Shown piece by piece: positions 24,515 to 34,866 of a stretch of 63,874 bases of DNA; position 1 is the stretch's first letter; each line of letters starts with the position of its first letter. Under the pieces are notes generated by a model. That model saw nothing but the letters and a program-made list of their open reading frames with translations, was not told where the DNA came from and did no database searches. Both the position numbers and the translations under genes were made by a program. Source of the stretch: Ruminococcaceae bacterium AB4001 (lineage in GTDB: Bacteria > Bacillota > Clostridia > Saccharofermentanales > Saccharofermentanaceae); contig JHXJ01000018.1 of the NCBI GenBank assembly GCA_000621765.1, forward strand, positions 1 to 63,874, read 5' to 3'.

Positions 24515-25906
24515 ATGGCAAACATTTTGGGTAACGTATTTAAAGGTAAGGATGGATCAGGCGGCCTTGCTACTCAAGGCGCAGGACAGTCTTCCTCTCA
24601 GAGCGTAAGACCTGCATCACCTAACATCTCAAACATCCAGACATCAGGACGTCCGGGCGGACACACCACCCACACACCGTCCAACTCCACTGCCGCACAG
24701 CTCGCAAGAGAGCGTGCCGAAGCAGCGAAGGCTCAGATTGAGATGCGTAAGGCTGCAGAAGCCCGCCGTAAAGAGGAAAAGGGCAGTGATACCACTGATA
24801 AGAACGAGATCACTCCCGTCGGACTGAAACCGCCGATCAAGCGTCCGAAGTCCGCATCCGTTAATCACGCACAGTATGTTGCTGAACAGCAGCAGCATTC
24901 CTCACCGGCTCCTTCTTCAGAGGCTGTATCTTCATCATCAACCGAGAGCAAACCCGCTCCCGTTGAGCGTCCGATCCAGTCAGGAAGAAGCCCTGCACAG
25001 TCTGCTCTTGCAGTTGCACAGTCTGTTGCATTAAGAGCCCAGAACGAAGAGCGCCGTGCCAATACAAAGGCTAAGGCCGCTGCAGCAAAGGTAGTTGAAG
25101 CAAGAAGCGCAGTTACAGCAGCTGAAGAAGCACTCGTTGCTGCACGCAAGACTGAAGAAGCTACCATCGCTAAGGAAACCCTCGCCAAGGAAGCTACTCT
25201 CCAGGCTGTTGCCCGTGCAGAAGAAGCACGTGCCGCTGCTACAAAGGCAGAAGAGCTTGCAAGGATCGCAGTAGCCAAGGCAGAAGAAGAAGAGAAGGCA
25301 GCTGCTGCACTCACAGCAGAAGAAGCCAAGCTCACAGAGCGCAGAAAGGCTGATGAAAAGGCAAGGATCGCTGCAGAGAAGGTCGAGCAGGATTCTAAGG
25401 CTGCAGTAATCACAGCTACAAAGGAAGAAGAGATCGCATCCGCTGAATATGAAGCTGCTAAGGAAGCTTTGGTTAAGGCCCAGAGCGAACTCGATAACGC
25501 TAACCAGCTCAAGGCAGAAGAAGATGCACGTATCGCTGCCGAGAAGGCTGAAAAGGAAGCCCGCATCGCTGCAGAGAAAGCTATCGAAGAAGCCCGCATC
25601 GCAGCTGCAAAGGCTGAAGAAGCAAGACAGGCTGCCCTCCTCGCAGAGGAAAAGGCTAAGGCTGCTGCCGCTAAGGCTGAGGAAGAAGCAAGGATCGCTG
25701 CTGCAAAGGCAGAAGAGATCGCTAAGCTCAGAGCTGCTGCCGGCATCGTTGATCCCGAGCCCGCTCCCGTAAAGAAGGAAGAGCCCAAAGAGGAAGCTGC
25801 TGCTCCCGTTGCTGACACAACTCCCATGAGACCCGCAGCAAAGGCTGACGCAGCAAGACCTGCAGGCAGACCCGGCGCCGAAGTCGCAAAGACCGACGCA
25901 GTCTGA
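24515..25906 (+). CDS. Ala/Glu/Lys-rich coiled-coil protein of unknown function
   Basis: 463 residues with no signal peptide or membrane segment, so cytoplasmic. Residues 1-160 are Ser/Pro/Gln-rich and disordered-looking. Residues ~165-415 are an almost continuous helix of Ala/Glu/Lys/Arg with recurrent EEARIAAEKAE and AAAKAEE units, predicted to be coiled coil. The tail is Pro/Ala/Lys-rich (PEPAPVKKEEPKEEAAAP). Composition alone resembles TolA-like or histone-like tails, so similarity searches would mislead. It has its own promoter, AGGGGG site and terminator, a monocistronic, probably well-expressed gene. A scaffold or nucleoid/cytoskeletal filament is possible but unproven. Confidence 0.75.
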   Translation: MANILGNVFKGKDGSGGLATQGAGQSSSQSVRPASPNISNIQTSGRPGGHTTHTPSNSTAAQLARERAEAAKAQIEMRKAAEARRKEEKGSDTTDKNEITPVGLKPPIKRPKSASVNHAQYVAEQQQHSSPAPSSEAVSSSSTESKPAPVERPIQSGRSPAQSALAVAQSVALRAQNEERRANTKAKAAAAKVVEARSAVTAAEEALVAARKTEEATIAKETLAKEATLQAVARAEEARAAATKAEELARIAVAKAEEEEKAAAALTAEEAKLTERRKADEKARIAAEKVEQDSKAAVITATKEEEIASAEYEAAKEALVKAQSELDNANQLKAEEDARIAAEKAEKEARIAAEKAIEEARIAAAKAEEARQAALLAEEKAKAAAAKAEEEARIAAAKAEEIAKLRAAAGIVDPEPAPVKKEEPKEEAAAPVADTTPMRPAAKADAARPAGRPGAEVAKTDAV

Positions 25907-25930
25907 CAGACCAATTAGTTAAAGTATAAA

Positions 25931-25961
25931 GAGGCTGTCCCAGGTGGCAGCCTCTTTTTTT
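25931..25961 (+). terminator. Terminator of the coiled-coil gene
   Basis: GAGGCTG (25931-25937) pairs with CAGCCTC (25948-25954), then TTTTTTT, 24 bases after the stop. Confidence 0.92.
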
Positions 25962-25964
25962 GAT

Positions 25965-26045
25965 TATGGAACTTACGATTTCTTTCGTGTTCCTGTCGAC
26001 TACCGTGATTATATTGATCGCGTGGTCACTGTTTGTAAGATCCGT
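25965..26045 (-). pseudogene. Fossil fragment of a third solute-binding lipoprotein gene
   Basis: Minus-strand translation of this stretch contains INIITVVDRNTKEIVSSI. The intact neighbours have the matching block near their N-termini: LINIISVVDRSTKQTVNKI in 28785-31208 and AIYYVTVIDRKTNETLNSI in 26160-28622. Over 22 aligned residues, 13 are identical to the 28785 product. No start, signal peptide or downstream SBP domain remains, and the frame runs into the terminator of the coiled-coil gene. It is best read as the decayed remains of a tandem duplicate. Confidence 0.7.
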
Positions 26046-26085
26046 AATTATCTTTTCAGCAAAAGAAATCGGGCAAAAACGGGAC

Positions 26086-26119
26086 AAAGAAAAACGGGAT
26101 GCCCGCCTGGGACACCCCG
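26086..26119 (-). terminator. Terminator of the first solute-binding lipoprotein gene
   Basis: CGGGATGCCC (26095-26104) pairs with the G/C-rich arm at 26109-26119 (10 pairs including two G-T), followed on the minus strand by TTTTTCTTT. It lies about 40 bases after the stop at 26160. Confidence 0.75.
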
Positions 26120-26159
26120 CTTCTCATTTATGAACAATCACCTTGCGGTTTCTTATTCA

Positions 26160-28622
26160 TCAGCCTCTCTCGTCGAGAACCTTCTGGGCTCTGTCCTGAG
26201 CAATGGCTGCTACGGAATTCAGATCCTTCTGACCGGAGAAGTATGCCGGCATCTCTTCGACGAGGATGAGATTGATCGAAGCATCTGAAGAATACATCAT
26301 AGAAATGCTCGAAATGATATTTTCGAGACCATCAATTGTAGCGTCAGTGAAGTTATACTTCTTGGACAGAGGCTCACCTGTATTCATGTCATATCCGAAG
26401 TAAGACTCGCCTTCCTTGCTGTTGAAGAAACTGATAGCCGTCTTTCCTGCTTCCCTGAATGCTTCACGGTTAAGCACGAGATTGTCGTTCATTGCAAGCT
26501 TGTGCTGATAATCGTCTGACATGAGGAGCTTTACGAACTCTCCGCATGCATCAATATTCTGTGCCTGAGCGGAAATCGCTACTGAGACATATGGTTCAAC
26601 CATAGGGCCTCGTCCGTCTGTCGAAGGAAGTCCTAAGATCGTAGGATTCTTACCCTTTAACTGGACCATGTTCAGCATGTAACCTGTGAATCCGTAGCAT
26701 GAGGCATAGATTGCTTCATCTTCCTGTCCGTATGCTACATCGCCCTTAAATAAGGTTGCTCCGACACCATATTCGTAAGCTTCGTCAGCCGGATACATCT
26801 CATCGTAAGTCAGTCCCTTCTCATTGACATTATTCTTTACGAATTCTGCGAGCTGTGCAAACTCAGGTGCGGAAAAATCGATCTTGCCGTTCTTGATGAA
26901 CTTGTCGCTCATAGAGCTGAAGAGCTTTGCAAAATAGTTTGCCTGGCCGAGATTGATGACATCCTTGCCGTTTAATGTATCCTTGAGGAACTTCTCATAT
27001 TCTTCTGTCGTGAATCCGATGCCGGAAGCTCCCGCATTTGAAGCGTCAGTGTTAATGCCGGAGACGAGGTAGCATACAGGAAGATTGTAGAGCTTGCCGT
27101 CGACCTTGGCTGCTTCGATAACATTTGTGAAATACTTTCCGGAATCGAGAGTTCCGATATAAGGTGTAAGGTCAGCAAGATAAGTGGGGCTGTTTAACTG
27201 TCCCAGATCGCTTACGTTCAAAAGGATATCCGGACCTTCACCGTTTAAGATATCCATGGCAAGCCTGTTGCTCATGTTTGCGTTTGCTTTAAGGGAAACA
27301 CCTTCCCAGTCGTCCTCGCTGTTGATCTCATTGTAGTCGTAATCAGAATCATCCTGATAACGGTCAGTAACCTCGATAAAATAATCACCGTTGGTATCAT
27401 TGAACTGAACGATAGCTTCTCCGAGTTTTTCCTCAACATATCCGTAAGAAGAATAAACTTCAAGAATGGTCTTTCCTGCATGCGGGTTCGGTACTTTATG
27501 GAGCTCAACAATAACAAAGTCGTTTGAGTTGCTGTTGCTGAAAGGATTGTTCTTGTACTCTTCGCCTGCAAGGATCATGGAATCCTCGGAACATTCAATG
27601 AGCGAAAGATAATTAAGAGTGTTTCTGCTTATTGTGCACCAGCTGAAGTTACAGATCTCTTCTGTCGTCTTTGCTTTAACGTCGAGGCAGGAAATGCCTG
27701 TGGAACCGATGTAATAGAGCTTACCGTCTTTGCCTGTATAGCTGGAATACATGTAAGATGTATCGATCCAGTCGTACTCCTTGCCATCAACTTCCTTTAT
27801 TTCATATGTCTTAAGGTCTAATTCGAAATAAACGGACGAAGACTCGCCGCTTGCAAGGACAAGGGCACTATCTTCAGAAAGCTGGATAATAGCGGAAATG
27901 TCGTAGATATTCTGGTCTTCTGACTTTACCTTTACCTTTGTCTTTTCGCCGCCTTCTGAATAAACATAAAGGTTATAGTAAGCGTTGTCATTATTGTCCC
28001 AGTTTATCGAAGAATCGATCTTGCAATTAGTGAGCTGGAATGTACGCTCAACATTTGAGCTCTCTCCTTGTTCCAACTCGGTCTCACGGGAACCGAGCTT
28101 GTTTCCGCTTAACGGATCGATATCAGTCTCGGTACTTGTTACCTGATACGTAAATTCATCGTAGACTGAATTAGTTACCGTGATAACACCATTGGCATAT
28201 GAGGCACCGTCAATATAGGCATTCTTTGCCATCTCACCGCCAAGATCAATGCTGTTAAGTGTCTCATTGGTCTTTCTGTCTATTACCGTTACATAATAGA
28301 TAGCGTAATCGTTGTAATTGAAGGTATCCCAGTTGATCTTGTTGGAATCCGGCATCTTATAAGAACCGTTCGTGAAAACAACGATATAATCGTCGTCGAT
28401 ACCAGCAAGTCTTGAGTACGTGTACTCGATTTCACGGTCGTCTTTAATATCCAGTTTGATAGTTGTGGACGTACCGTCGTACCACGGCATATCAGCCGTG
28501 ATCTTTTTACCGCTGCGGCTGCCGGATTTTCCGTTGCCGCCTTTCTTTGTACATGCCCCAAAGGATAACGCCATTGACGCTACCAATACGGCAGATACAA
28601 GCTTAACAGGTAGTTTGTTCAT
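26160..28622 (-). CDS. Large extracellular solute-binding lipoprotein (family 1-like), paralogue A
   Basis: 820 residues from ATG 28620-28622 (MNKLPVKLVS), chosen for its ribosome binding site and lipobox (SFGAC). Residues ~30-370 form a beta-rich domain with repeated aromatic/Asp strands that looks propeller-like. Residues ~385-820 match ABC sugar-type binding proteins: KTILEVYSSYGYVEEKLGEA, LAMDILNGEGPDILLNVSD, FKGDVAYG and ISAQAQNIDACGEFVKLLMS. No permease or ATPase is nearby, so it either serves a distant transporter or acts as an extracellular binding/sensing protein. It is clearly paralogous to the product of 28785-31208. Confidence 0.78.
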   Translation of the reverse strand: MNKLPVKLVSAVLVASMALSFGACTKKGGNGKSGSRSGKKITADMPWYDGTSTTIKLDIKDDREIEYTYSRLAGIDDDYIVVFTNGSYKMPDSNKINWDTFNYNDYAIYYVTVIDRKTNETLNSIDLGGEMAKNAYIDGASYANGVITVTNSVYDEFTYQVTSTETDIDPLSGNKLGSRETELEQGESSNVERTFQLTNCKIDSSINWDNNDNAYYNLYVYSEGGEKTKVKVKSEDQNIYDISAIIQLSEDSALVLASGESSSVYFELDLKTYEIKEVDGKEYDWIDTSYMYSSYTGKDGKLYYIGSTGISCLDVKAKTTEEICNFSWCTISRNTLNYLSLIECSEDSMILAGEEYKNNPFSNSNSNDFVIVELHKVPNPHAGKTILEVYSSYGYVEEKLGEAIVQFNDTNGDYFIEVTDRYQDDSDYDYNEINSEDDWEGVSLKANANMSNRLAMDILNGEGPDILLNVSDLGQLNSPTYLADLTPYIGTLDSGKYFTNVIEAAKVDGKLYNLPVCYLVSGINTDASNAGASGIGFTTEEYEKFLKDTLNGKDVINLGQANYFAKLFSSMSDKFIKNGKIDFSAPEFAQLAEFVKNNVNEKGLTYDEMYPADEAYEYGVGATLFKGDVAYGQEDEAIYASCYGFTGYMLNMVQLKGKNPTILGLPSTDGRGPMVEPYVSVAISAQAQNIDACGEFVKLLMSDDYQHKLAMNDNLVLNREAFREAGKTAISFFNSKEGESYFGYDMNTGEPLSKKYNFTDATIDGLENIISSISMMYSSDASINLILVEEMPAYFSGQKDLNSVAAIAQDRAQKVLDERG

Positions 28623-28784
28623 AAATATCTCTCCTTTTATCCCTGATATTGGATTTTTCAATGATGATTCTATGACCCCCGATTATACAATCTGCATCAA
28701 AATTTAGGCAAAAATTAGGTAAACGGGTTAAAGCCATGTTACAAATGCCGTGAAACGCAATAAATTAAGGCGTTTCGGGCGGCA

Positions 28785-31208
28785 TCAGCCACGCTCGTCT
28801 ATTACTTTCTGCACTCTGTCCTGGGCTATTGCCGCGACAGCTGCAAGGTCTTTCTGGCCCGAGAAATAAGACGGCATCTCTTCGATGAGAATGAGGTTTA
28901 TAGCAGAATCCGTCGACTTTGCTCCGGAGCAGCTTAATATGATCCTCTCCATCGCATCGATATGGGCTTCCGTGAACTTGAAGTTCGTATTGCCCGGGTC
29001 ACCGAAATAGCCGAATCCTTCCTGACTGTTGTAATACTCTATGGCAACCTTTGCGCACTCGCGGAAGATCTGACGGTCAAGAACGAAGCAGTCGTTCATG
29101 GCATTCATTCTCTGGGAATCACTTCCCATAAGAAGCTTTACAAACTCTCCGCACGCTCCTGCATCTGCAGCCTGCGCAGATATAGCGATGGATTTGACGG
29201 CAGTGAAAACAGGGCCGCGTCCGTCAGAAGAAGGGAAACCTAAAATCGAGGTTTCTCCCATTATCCTGCCGGATTCGATCAGATACGATCCCATGCCTGC
29301 GCACATGGTATTGTACGCGACAGGTGTCTCATATCCGTAAGGATCGCCCTTGAACATGGATGCTCCCACGGCATATGTCGCCGTCTCATAAACTACCGCG
29401 GAATCGCTCCAGCTGGGGCTTCTCTCGGGCACGTTCTCATTTACGAATCTTGCGATCGCCGCAAACTCCGGTCCGCTGAAATCGACTTTGCCGTTTACGA
29501 TAAACTTGTCGCGCATGTTGCTGAAAAGTCTCGAAAAGTAGATCGCCTGACCGACATCTATTACGTCTTTTCCGTTCAGCGTTTCGTTGAGGAATTTCTC
29601 ATACTCTTCAGTCGTGAATCCGACACCGGAACTTCCGGCATTTTGGGAAGCGGTATGGATGCCTTCGATCTGGTAAGTAAGGGGCAGCTGGTAAAGCTTG
29701 CCGTCTGTTTTCGAGCCTTCGATGATGTTGACGAAATACTTATCCGGATCGGGCGTTCCGATATACGATGACAGATCTGCAAGGTAGTTCTCATTATTGA
29801 GCTGGCCGTACTCAGCGCAGTTCAGGAGAATGTCAGGTCCTTCACCATTTAAGATATCAACTGCAAGAGCGGAACTCATTTTCGCGGAACTGTCCAGGCT
29901 GGCAGTCTCAAGATCATCGTTACTGTCAACTGAAGAATAATCGATCTGATTATATGAATCGTAACGGTCGGTAACCTCAATATAGCAGTCACCGTTCGTC
30001 TCATTGAACTTAAGGATCGCTTCGCTCGTAGCTTCATCCGAGCTCCCGTAAGGCAGGTAGAGCTCAAGAATGGTCTTGCCTGCGTGAGGATTCTTGTCTG
30101 CCTTGGTAACTTCGTAAAGCTTGAATTCAGGTTCATAGCCGTAACTGTATGAGGAGTAAGCATAGTAATCTCCCCATAAGATCAGGCTGTCTTCCGAACA
30201 GTCAGCCACCTGAAGGATACTCAGTATGCTCCGGTTTAATCCGCACCAGCTGTAATCGAAAAACATTTCCGAAGTCTTCTTCTTGAAGTCGAGCTTCGTT
30301 ACGCCGACGGGATTGACATAATAAACTACAGATTCCCCGCCCGGAATGGATCCTGAAAGGTAATCCGGATTAAGCCATTCATAATCCTTTTCATCTGCAT
30401 CAGTGATCCTGCACTCTTTGAGGTCGAGATCGAAATAGCGGTAACCGTCACTCGTACTCGCGACAACAAGGGCCTTTGATTCATCTACCTGGATCACGCT
30501 TCCGATGTCATAATATGAAATATTCTCGGGACGGAGTTCCAGAACAGTCTCTTCATTATCGGGAGATACGATATACAGGTTATAGTATTCGCCGTCTTCC
30601 TCCCAGATCATTTCGGTACTTACCCTGTAATCACCAAGCACGAACTCGCAGTCGGCTGCATGAGTCTTGCTCCAGTCCAGCGTGCGTGACGAGATCACTT
30701 CGCCGGTCATGATGTCGAGCTCTTTTTCGGTGCCCGTAAGCTCATATGTTTGCGAATTTGATGTGTTTATGATTATCTTGAGTCTGCCATTCTCATACCT
30801 TGCAGTCTCGACATAGTCATACTGGGTCAGGCCCTTGGCCAGATCGATCTTATTTACAGTCTGCTTCGTGGATCTGTCGACAACCGAAATGATATTTATC
30901 AGGTAATCATTGTAGTTATAGTTGTCCCAGTCCAGGGCTTCAGGCATCTGGTAGCTTCCGGTCGTCTCGACGAGGATCTTTTCCTTATCTGCGCCGATCA
31001 GGGTGTGGTACAGATAGTCGACCGCGCGCCCGCTCTCCAAACCAATATCGACCGTTATCGGGTCAGCGTTGAACCAGGGCGAATTGGCCGAGATCTTCTC
31101 ACCGCTGCGGCTCTTCCTGTCGCCGCCCTTTTTCCCGCATGCGGCAATGGATGCTCCCATCGCGAGAACAAGTCCTGCGGCAATTATTTTCAAACAGATC
31201 TTCTTCAT
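28785..31208 (-). CDS. Large extracellular solute-binding lipoprotein, paralogue B
   Basis: 807 residues. The lipobox is SIAAC (Cys ~24), followed by GKKGGDRKSRSGEKI, the same linker style as paralogue A. It has the same two-part plan: a beta-rich N-terminal domain to ~360 and an SBP domain with LAVDILNGEGPDILLNCAE, GVGFTTEEYEKFLNETLNGKDVIDVG and SIAISAQAADAGACGEFVKLLMG. Ligand unknown. The 162-base gap to paralogue A has no strong terminator (only a GAAACGC...GCGTTTC hairpin near 28753-28777), so read-through is possible. Confidence 0.78.
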   Translation of the reverse strand: MKKICLKIIAAGLVLAMGASIAACGKKGGDRKSRSGEKISANSPWFNADPITVDIGLESGRAVDYLYHTLIGADKEKILVETTGSYQMPEALDWDNYNYNDYLINIISVVDRSTKQTVNKIDLAKGLTQYDYVETARYENGRLKIIINTSNSQTYELTGTEKELDIMTGEVISSRTLDWSKTHAADCEFVLGDYRVSTEMIWEEDGEYYNLYIVSPDNEETVLELRPENISYYDIGSVIQVDESKALVVASTSDGYRYFDLDLKECRITDADEKDYEWLNPDYLSGSIPGGESVVYYVNPVGVTKLDFKKKTSEMFFDYSWCGLNRSILSILQVADCSEDSLILWGDYYAYSSYSYGYEPEFKLYEVTKADKNPHAGKTILELYLPYGSSDEATSEAILKFNETNGDCYIEVTDRYDSYNQIDYSSVDSNDDLETASLDSSAKMSSALAVDILNGEGPDILLNCAEYGQLNNENYLADLSSYIGTPDPDKYFVNIIEGSKTDGKLYQLPLTYQIEGIHTASQNAGSSGVGFTTEEYEKFLNETLNGKDVIDVGQAIYFSRLFSNMRDKFIVNGKVDFSGPEFAAIARFVNENVPERSPSWSDSAVVYETATYAVGASMFKGDPYGYETPVAYNTMCAGMGSYLIESGRIMGETSILGFPSSDGRGPVFTAVKSIAISAQAADAGACGEFVKLLMGSDSQRMNAMNDCFVLDRQIFRECAKVAIEYYNSQEGFGYFGDPGNTNFKFTEAHIDAMERIILSCSGAKSTDSAINLILIEEMPSYFSGQKDLAAVAAIAQDRVQKVIDERG

Positions 31209-31330
31209 AAAGTGCCTTCTCTCCCTATTGTCTATTTAATTCACAGATATACTAATTTGCGGAAACATCTAATCAGCATCAAAGAAGTGACAATTCCGAT
31301 AAGAACACACTGTTTTCGCGCACCAAATAA

Positions 31331-31363
31331 GAAAAGGGCCGTCGCATTTAATTGCGACAGCCC
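31331..31363 (-). terminator. tuf (str operon) terminator
   Basis: GGGCCGTCGCA (31336-31346) pairs with TGCGACAGCCC (31353-31363) with one G-T pair, and the minus strand continues TTTTCTTATT. Located 37 bases after the tuf stop. Confidence 0.88.
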
Positions 31364-31399
31364 TCTTTATTAAACTGATATGTTTAACGTCTTATCGAA

Positions 31400-32602
31400 T
31401 TACTCGATGATTGTAGAAACTGTACCAGCGCCTACTGTGTGACCACCCTCACGGATAGCGAACTTAAGACCCTGCTCCATAGCGATAGGAGTGATGAGGT
31501 CTGCTTCGATTGTTACGTGGTCGCCAGGCATGCACATGTCTGTGCCGTCAGGAAGCTTGATAACGCCTGTAACGTCTGTTGTTCTGAAGTAGAACTGAGG
31601 ACGATAACCTGTTACGAAAGGCTTATGACGTCCACCCTCTTCCTTTGTAAGAACGTAAACTTGGCCTGTGAACTTTGTGTGAGGAGTTGTTGTGCCGGGC
31701 TTAGCGATAACCTGACCTCTTTCAACTTCCTTACGGTCGATACCACGGAGGAGGCAGCCGATGTTGTCACCAGCCTCAGCCTGTTCCATTGACTTACGGA
31801 ACATTTCTACACCAGTGATTGTTGTAGACTTAGGCTCGTCCTGGAGACCAACGATCTCTGCAGGATCACCAACCTTAACTGTACCTCTCTCAAGACGGCC
31901 TGTAGCAACTGTACCACGGCCGGAGATTGTGAATACGTCCTCAACAGGCATAAGGAAAGGCTTGTCAACAGGACGCTCAGGTGTTGCGATGTACTCGTCA
32001 ACAGCCTTCATGAGCTCAACGATAGGAGCATAAACCGGATCGTTAGGATCTGTAGATGTAGACTCGAGAGCTGCAAGAGCAGAACCACGGATGATAGGTG
32101 TATCATCACCAGGGAAATCATACTGGTTGAGGAGATCACGGATGTCCATGTCTACGAGCTCGAGGAGCTCTTCGTCGTCAACCTGATCGCACTTGTTCAT
32201 GAATACTACGATATAAGGAACGCCTACCTGACGAGCGAGAAGGATGTGCTCACGTGTCTGGGGCATCGGGCCGTCTGCAGCAGAAACTACGAGGATAGCA
32301 CCGTCCATCTGAGCAGCACCAGTGATCATATTCTTGATGTAGTCAGCGTGGCCAGGGCAGTCAACGTGTGCATAGTGACGTGTCTCTGTCTCATACTCAA
32401 CGTGTGCTGTGTTGATCGTGATACCACGAGCTCTCTCCTCGGGTGCAGAGTCGATGTTGCCATAATCCTTGAACTCAGCTCCACCCTTCATAGCGAGTAC
32501 CTTTGTGATAGCAGCTGTAAGAGTTGTCTTACCGTGGTCAACGTGACCAATGGTACCGATGTTTACGTGCGGCTTGCTACGTACGAACTTTTCTCTTGCC
32601 AT
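31400..32602 (-). CDS. tuf: Elongation factor Tu
   Basis: 400 residues, full length. G-domain motifs GHVDHGKTT (~19), DCPGHADY (~81) and NKCDQVDD (~136) are present, then domains 2 and 3. It delivers aminoacyl-tRNA to the ribosome using GTP. Last gene of the str cluster, 161 bases after fusA, with its own promoter (32678-32706) and a strong TTAGGAGG site. Confidence 0.98.
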   Translation of the reverse strand: MAREKFVRSKPHVNIGTIGHVDHGKTTLTAAITKVLAMKGGAEFKDYGNIDSAPEERARGITINTAHVEYETETRHYAHVDCPGHADYIKNMITGAAQMDGAILVVSAADGPMPQTREHILLARQVGVPYIVVFMNKCDQVDDEELLELVDMDIRDLLNQYDFPGDDTPIIRGSALAALESTSTDPNDPVYAPIVELMKAVDEYIATPERPVDKPFLMPVEDVFTISGRGTVATGRLERGTVKVGDPAEIVGLQDEPKSTTITGVEMFRKSMEQAEAGDNIGCLLRGIDRKEVERGQVIAKPGTTTPHTKFTGQVYVLTKEEGGRHKPFVTGYRPQFYFRTTDVTGVIKLPDGTDMCMPGDHVTIEADLITPIAMEQGLKFAIREGGHTVGAGTVSTIIE

Positions 32603-32677
32603 TTGTAATTTCCTCCTAAGAAATTATTAATTAAGTTAATTTATTACTCGCCTTGAATCAACACAGCGGTAAATATC

Positions 32678-32706
32678 ATTTTACAAATTTTCGAGCTTAC
32701 TTTCAA
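32678..32706 (-). promoter_or_regulatory. Internal tuf promoter
   Basis: Minus strand TTGAAA (32701-32706), 17-base spacer, TAAAAT (32678-32683), 75 bases before the tuf ATG. Confidence 0.7.
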
Positions 32707-32763
32707 GTAAAAACCCAAAATATATGATGTTTACGTTGCCCTGACTTCAGGCGGTACGGAGTC

Positions 32764-34836
32764 TTACTTCTTTAAGATGGACTCCATGATGCTCTTCGGC
32801 GTCTCCGCGAAGTGACTTATCTGCATTACGAACGTACCACGTCCCTGTGTTGAGGAACGGAGGTCTGTTGCGTAACCGAACATGTTTGCGAGCGGAACCT
32901 CTGCATGAATCTGCTGTGAACCGTTCATAGGCTCGATCTCCTTGATAGCGCCACGGCGTGCATTAAGTCCGCCGATAACGTCGCCCAAGTACTCATCAGG
33001 AACCTCGACGTCTACCTTCATGATAGGCTCGAGGAGGCAAGGATCGCCCTTCTGCATACCTGCCTTGAATCCCATGGATCCTGCGATCTTGAAGGCCATT
33101 TCTGAGGAGTCGACATCGTGGTAAGAACCGTCGTAAACGGTAACCTTAACGTCAACAACCGGATAGCCGCCCAAGATACCGGCCTGCATAGCTTCCTGAA
33201 CACCTGCATCGATAGGAGCGATAAACTGCTTCGGGATGCAGCCGCCGACTGTAGCGTCAACGAACTCGTAACCCTTACCGGGCTCCTGGGGCTCAAGTCT
33301 GAGCCAGCAGTCACCGTACTGACCGTGACCACCGGACTGACGAACGAACTTACCCTGAGCTTCAACAGTTCTTCTGATCGTCTCTTTGTAGGATACCTGA
33401 GGTGCGCCTACGTTAGCCTCAACCTTGAACTCACGGAACAGACGGTCAACGATGATATCGAGGTGAAGCTCACCCATACCTGCGATGATCGTTTGTCCTG
33501 TTTCCTGGTTGGTGTATGTACGGAACGTCGGGTCTTCTTCTGCGAGCTTCTGAAGAGCAATGAGCATCTTCTCCTGTGAAGCACGGCTCTTAGGTTCGAT
33601 AGCAACCTCGATAACCGGCTCAGGGAACTCCATGGACTCGAGGATGATAGGATGATCCTCGTCGCAGAGTGTGTTACCTGTAGTTGTATCCTTCAGACCG
33701 ATTGCAGCTGCGATGTCGCCGGAGAATACTTCTGTGATCTCCTTACGCTCGTTAGCGTGCATCTGAACGATACGTCCGATACGCTCCTTCTTACCCTTTG
33801 AAGAGTTAAGAACATAAGATCCTGCTTCCATGATGCCGGAATAAACTCTGAAGAAGCAGAGCTTACCAACGAACGGGTCAGTAGCGATCTTGAATGCGAG
33901 AGCAGAGAAAGGCGCTTCATCAGATGAAGGTCTCTCCTCCTCTTCCTCTGTCTCAGGGTTAACACCCTTGATAGCGGGAACGTCGAGAGGAGAAGGCATG
34001 TAGTCAACGATAGCGTCGAGCAACATCTGTACGCCCTTGTTTCTCAAAGATGTACCGCATGTGACAGGGATGAGTTTGCATGAGCAGCAAGCCTTACGGA
34101 GAGCTGCCTTGAGCTCGTCATTGGAGATCTCCTCGCCTTCGAGGTACTTCTCTGTGAGCTCGTCATCTGTCTCGCAGATCTTCTCAACCATCTCTTCTCT
34201 CTTAGCCTTGATGAAGTCCATCATGTCAGCAGGAACCTCGCGGTCCTCATACTGCATACCGTCTTCAGAGGTGTAAACCTCAGCTCTGAGAGTGATAAGG
34301 TCGATGATTCCCTGGAAGCTGTCTTCCTTACCGATAGGGTACTGAATAGCAACAGGGACATTCTTAAGTCTGTCCTGGATCATCTCGCAAACATGTTCGA
34401 AGTTTGCACCGATGATGTCCATCTTGTTGACGAAAACCATTCTCGGAACACCGTAGTGCTCAGCCTGTCTCCAGACTGTTTCCGTCTGCGGCTCAACGCC
34501 GCCTCTTGCAGACATAACCGTAACTGCACCGTCAAGTACACGGAGCGAACGCTCAACTTCTACTGTGAAGTCAACGTGACCTGGCGTGTCGATGATGTTG
34601 ATTCTGTGGCCCTTCCAGGGAGCTGTTGTAGCTGCGGAGGTAATCGTGATACCTCTCTCCTGCTCCTGAACCATCCAGTCCATGGTAGCAGCACCTTCGT
34701 GAACCTCACCCATCTTACGGTTTACGCCGGAGTAATAAAGAATTCTCTCGGTTGTTGTCGTCTTACCGGCGTCGATGTGAGCCATAATACCAATGTTTCT
34801 GGTCTTCTCAAGCGGATATGCTCTTGTTGTAGCCAT
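32764..34836 (-). CDS. fusA: Elongation factor G
   Basis: 690 residues, full length. [20 protein letters not shown] (G1), [16 protein letters not shown] (G3) and [10 protein letters not shown] (G4) are intact, and domains II-V follow ([21 protein letters not shown]). It catalyses GTP-driven ribosomal translocation. It lies 30 bases downstream of rpsG in the str operon. Confidence 0.98.
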   Translation of the reverse strand: MATTRAYPLEKTRNIGIMAHIDAGKTTTTERILYYSGVNRKMGEVHEGAATMDWMVQEQERGITITSAATTAPWKGHRINIIDTPGHVDFTVEVERSLRVLDGAVTVMSARGGVEPQTETVWRQAEHYGVPRMVFVNKMDIIGANFEHVCEMIQDRLKNVPVAIQYPIGKEDSFQGIIDLITLRAEVYTSEDGMQYEDREVPADMMDFIKAKREEMVEKICETDDELTEKYLEGEEISNDELKAALRKACCSCKLIPVTCGTSLRNKGVQMLLDAIVDYMPSPLDVPAIKGVNPETEEEEERPSSDEAPFSALAFKIATDPFVGKLCFFRVYSGIMEAGSYVLNSSKGKKERIGRIVQMHANERKEITEVFSGDIAAAIGLKDTTTGNTLCDEDHPIILESMEFPEPVIEVAIEPKSRASQEKMLIALQKLAEEDPTFRTYTNQETGQTIIAGMGELHLDIIVDRLFREFKVEANVGAPQVSYKETIRRTVEAQGKFVRQSGGHGQYGDCWLRLEPQEPGKGYEFVDATVGGCIPKQFIAPIDAGVQEAMQAGILGGYPVVDVKVTVYDGSYHDVDSSEMAFKIAGSMGFKAGMQKGDPCLLEPIMKVDVEVPDEYLGDVIGGLNARRGAIKEIEPMNGSQQIHAEVPLANMFGYATDLRSSTQGRGTFVMQISHFAETPKSIMESILKK

Positions 34837-34866
34837 GTAGTATTAATGTCCTTTCTTAACCGGTGA

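Noticed and set aside
24865-25914. 349-codon open frame antisense to the coiled-coil gene
   Set aside because: Low-complexity Ala/Ser mirror of Ala/Glu codons; the plus-strand gene has promoter, ribosome binding site and terminator.
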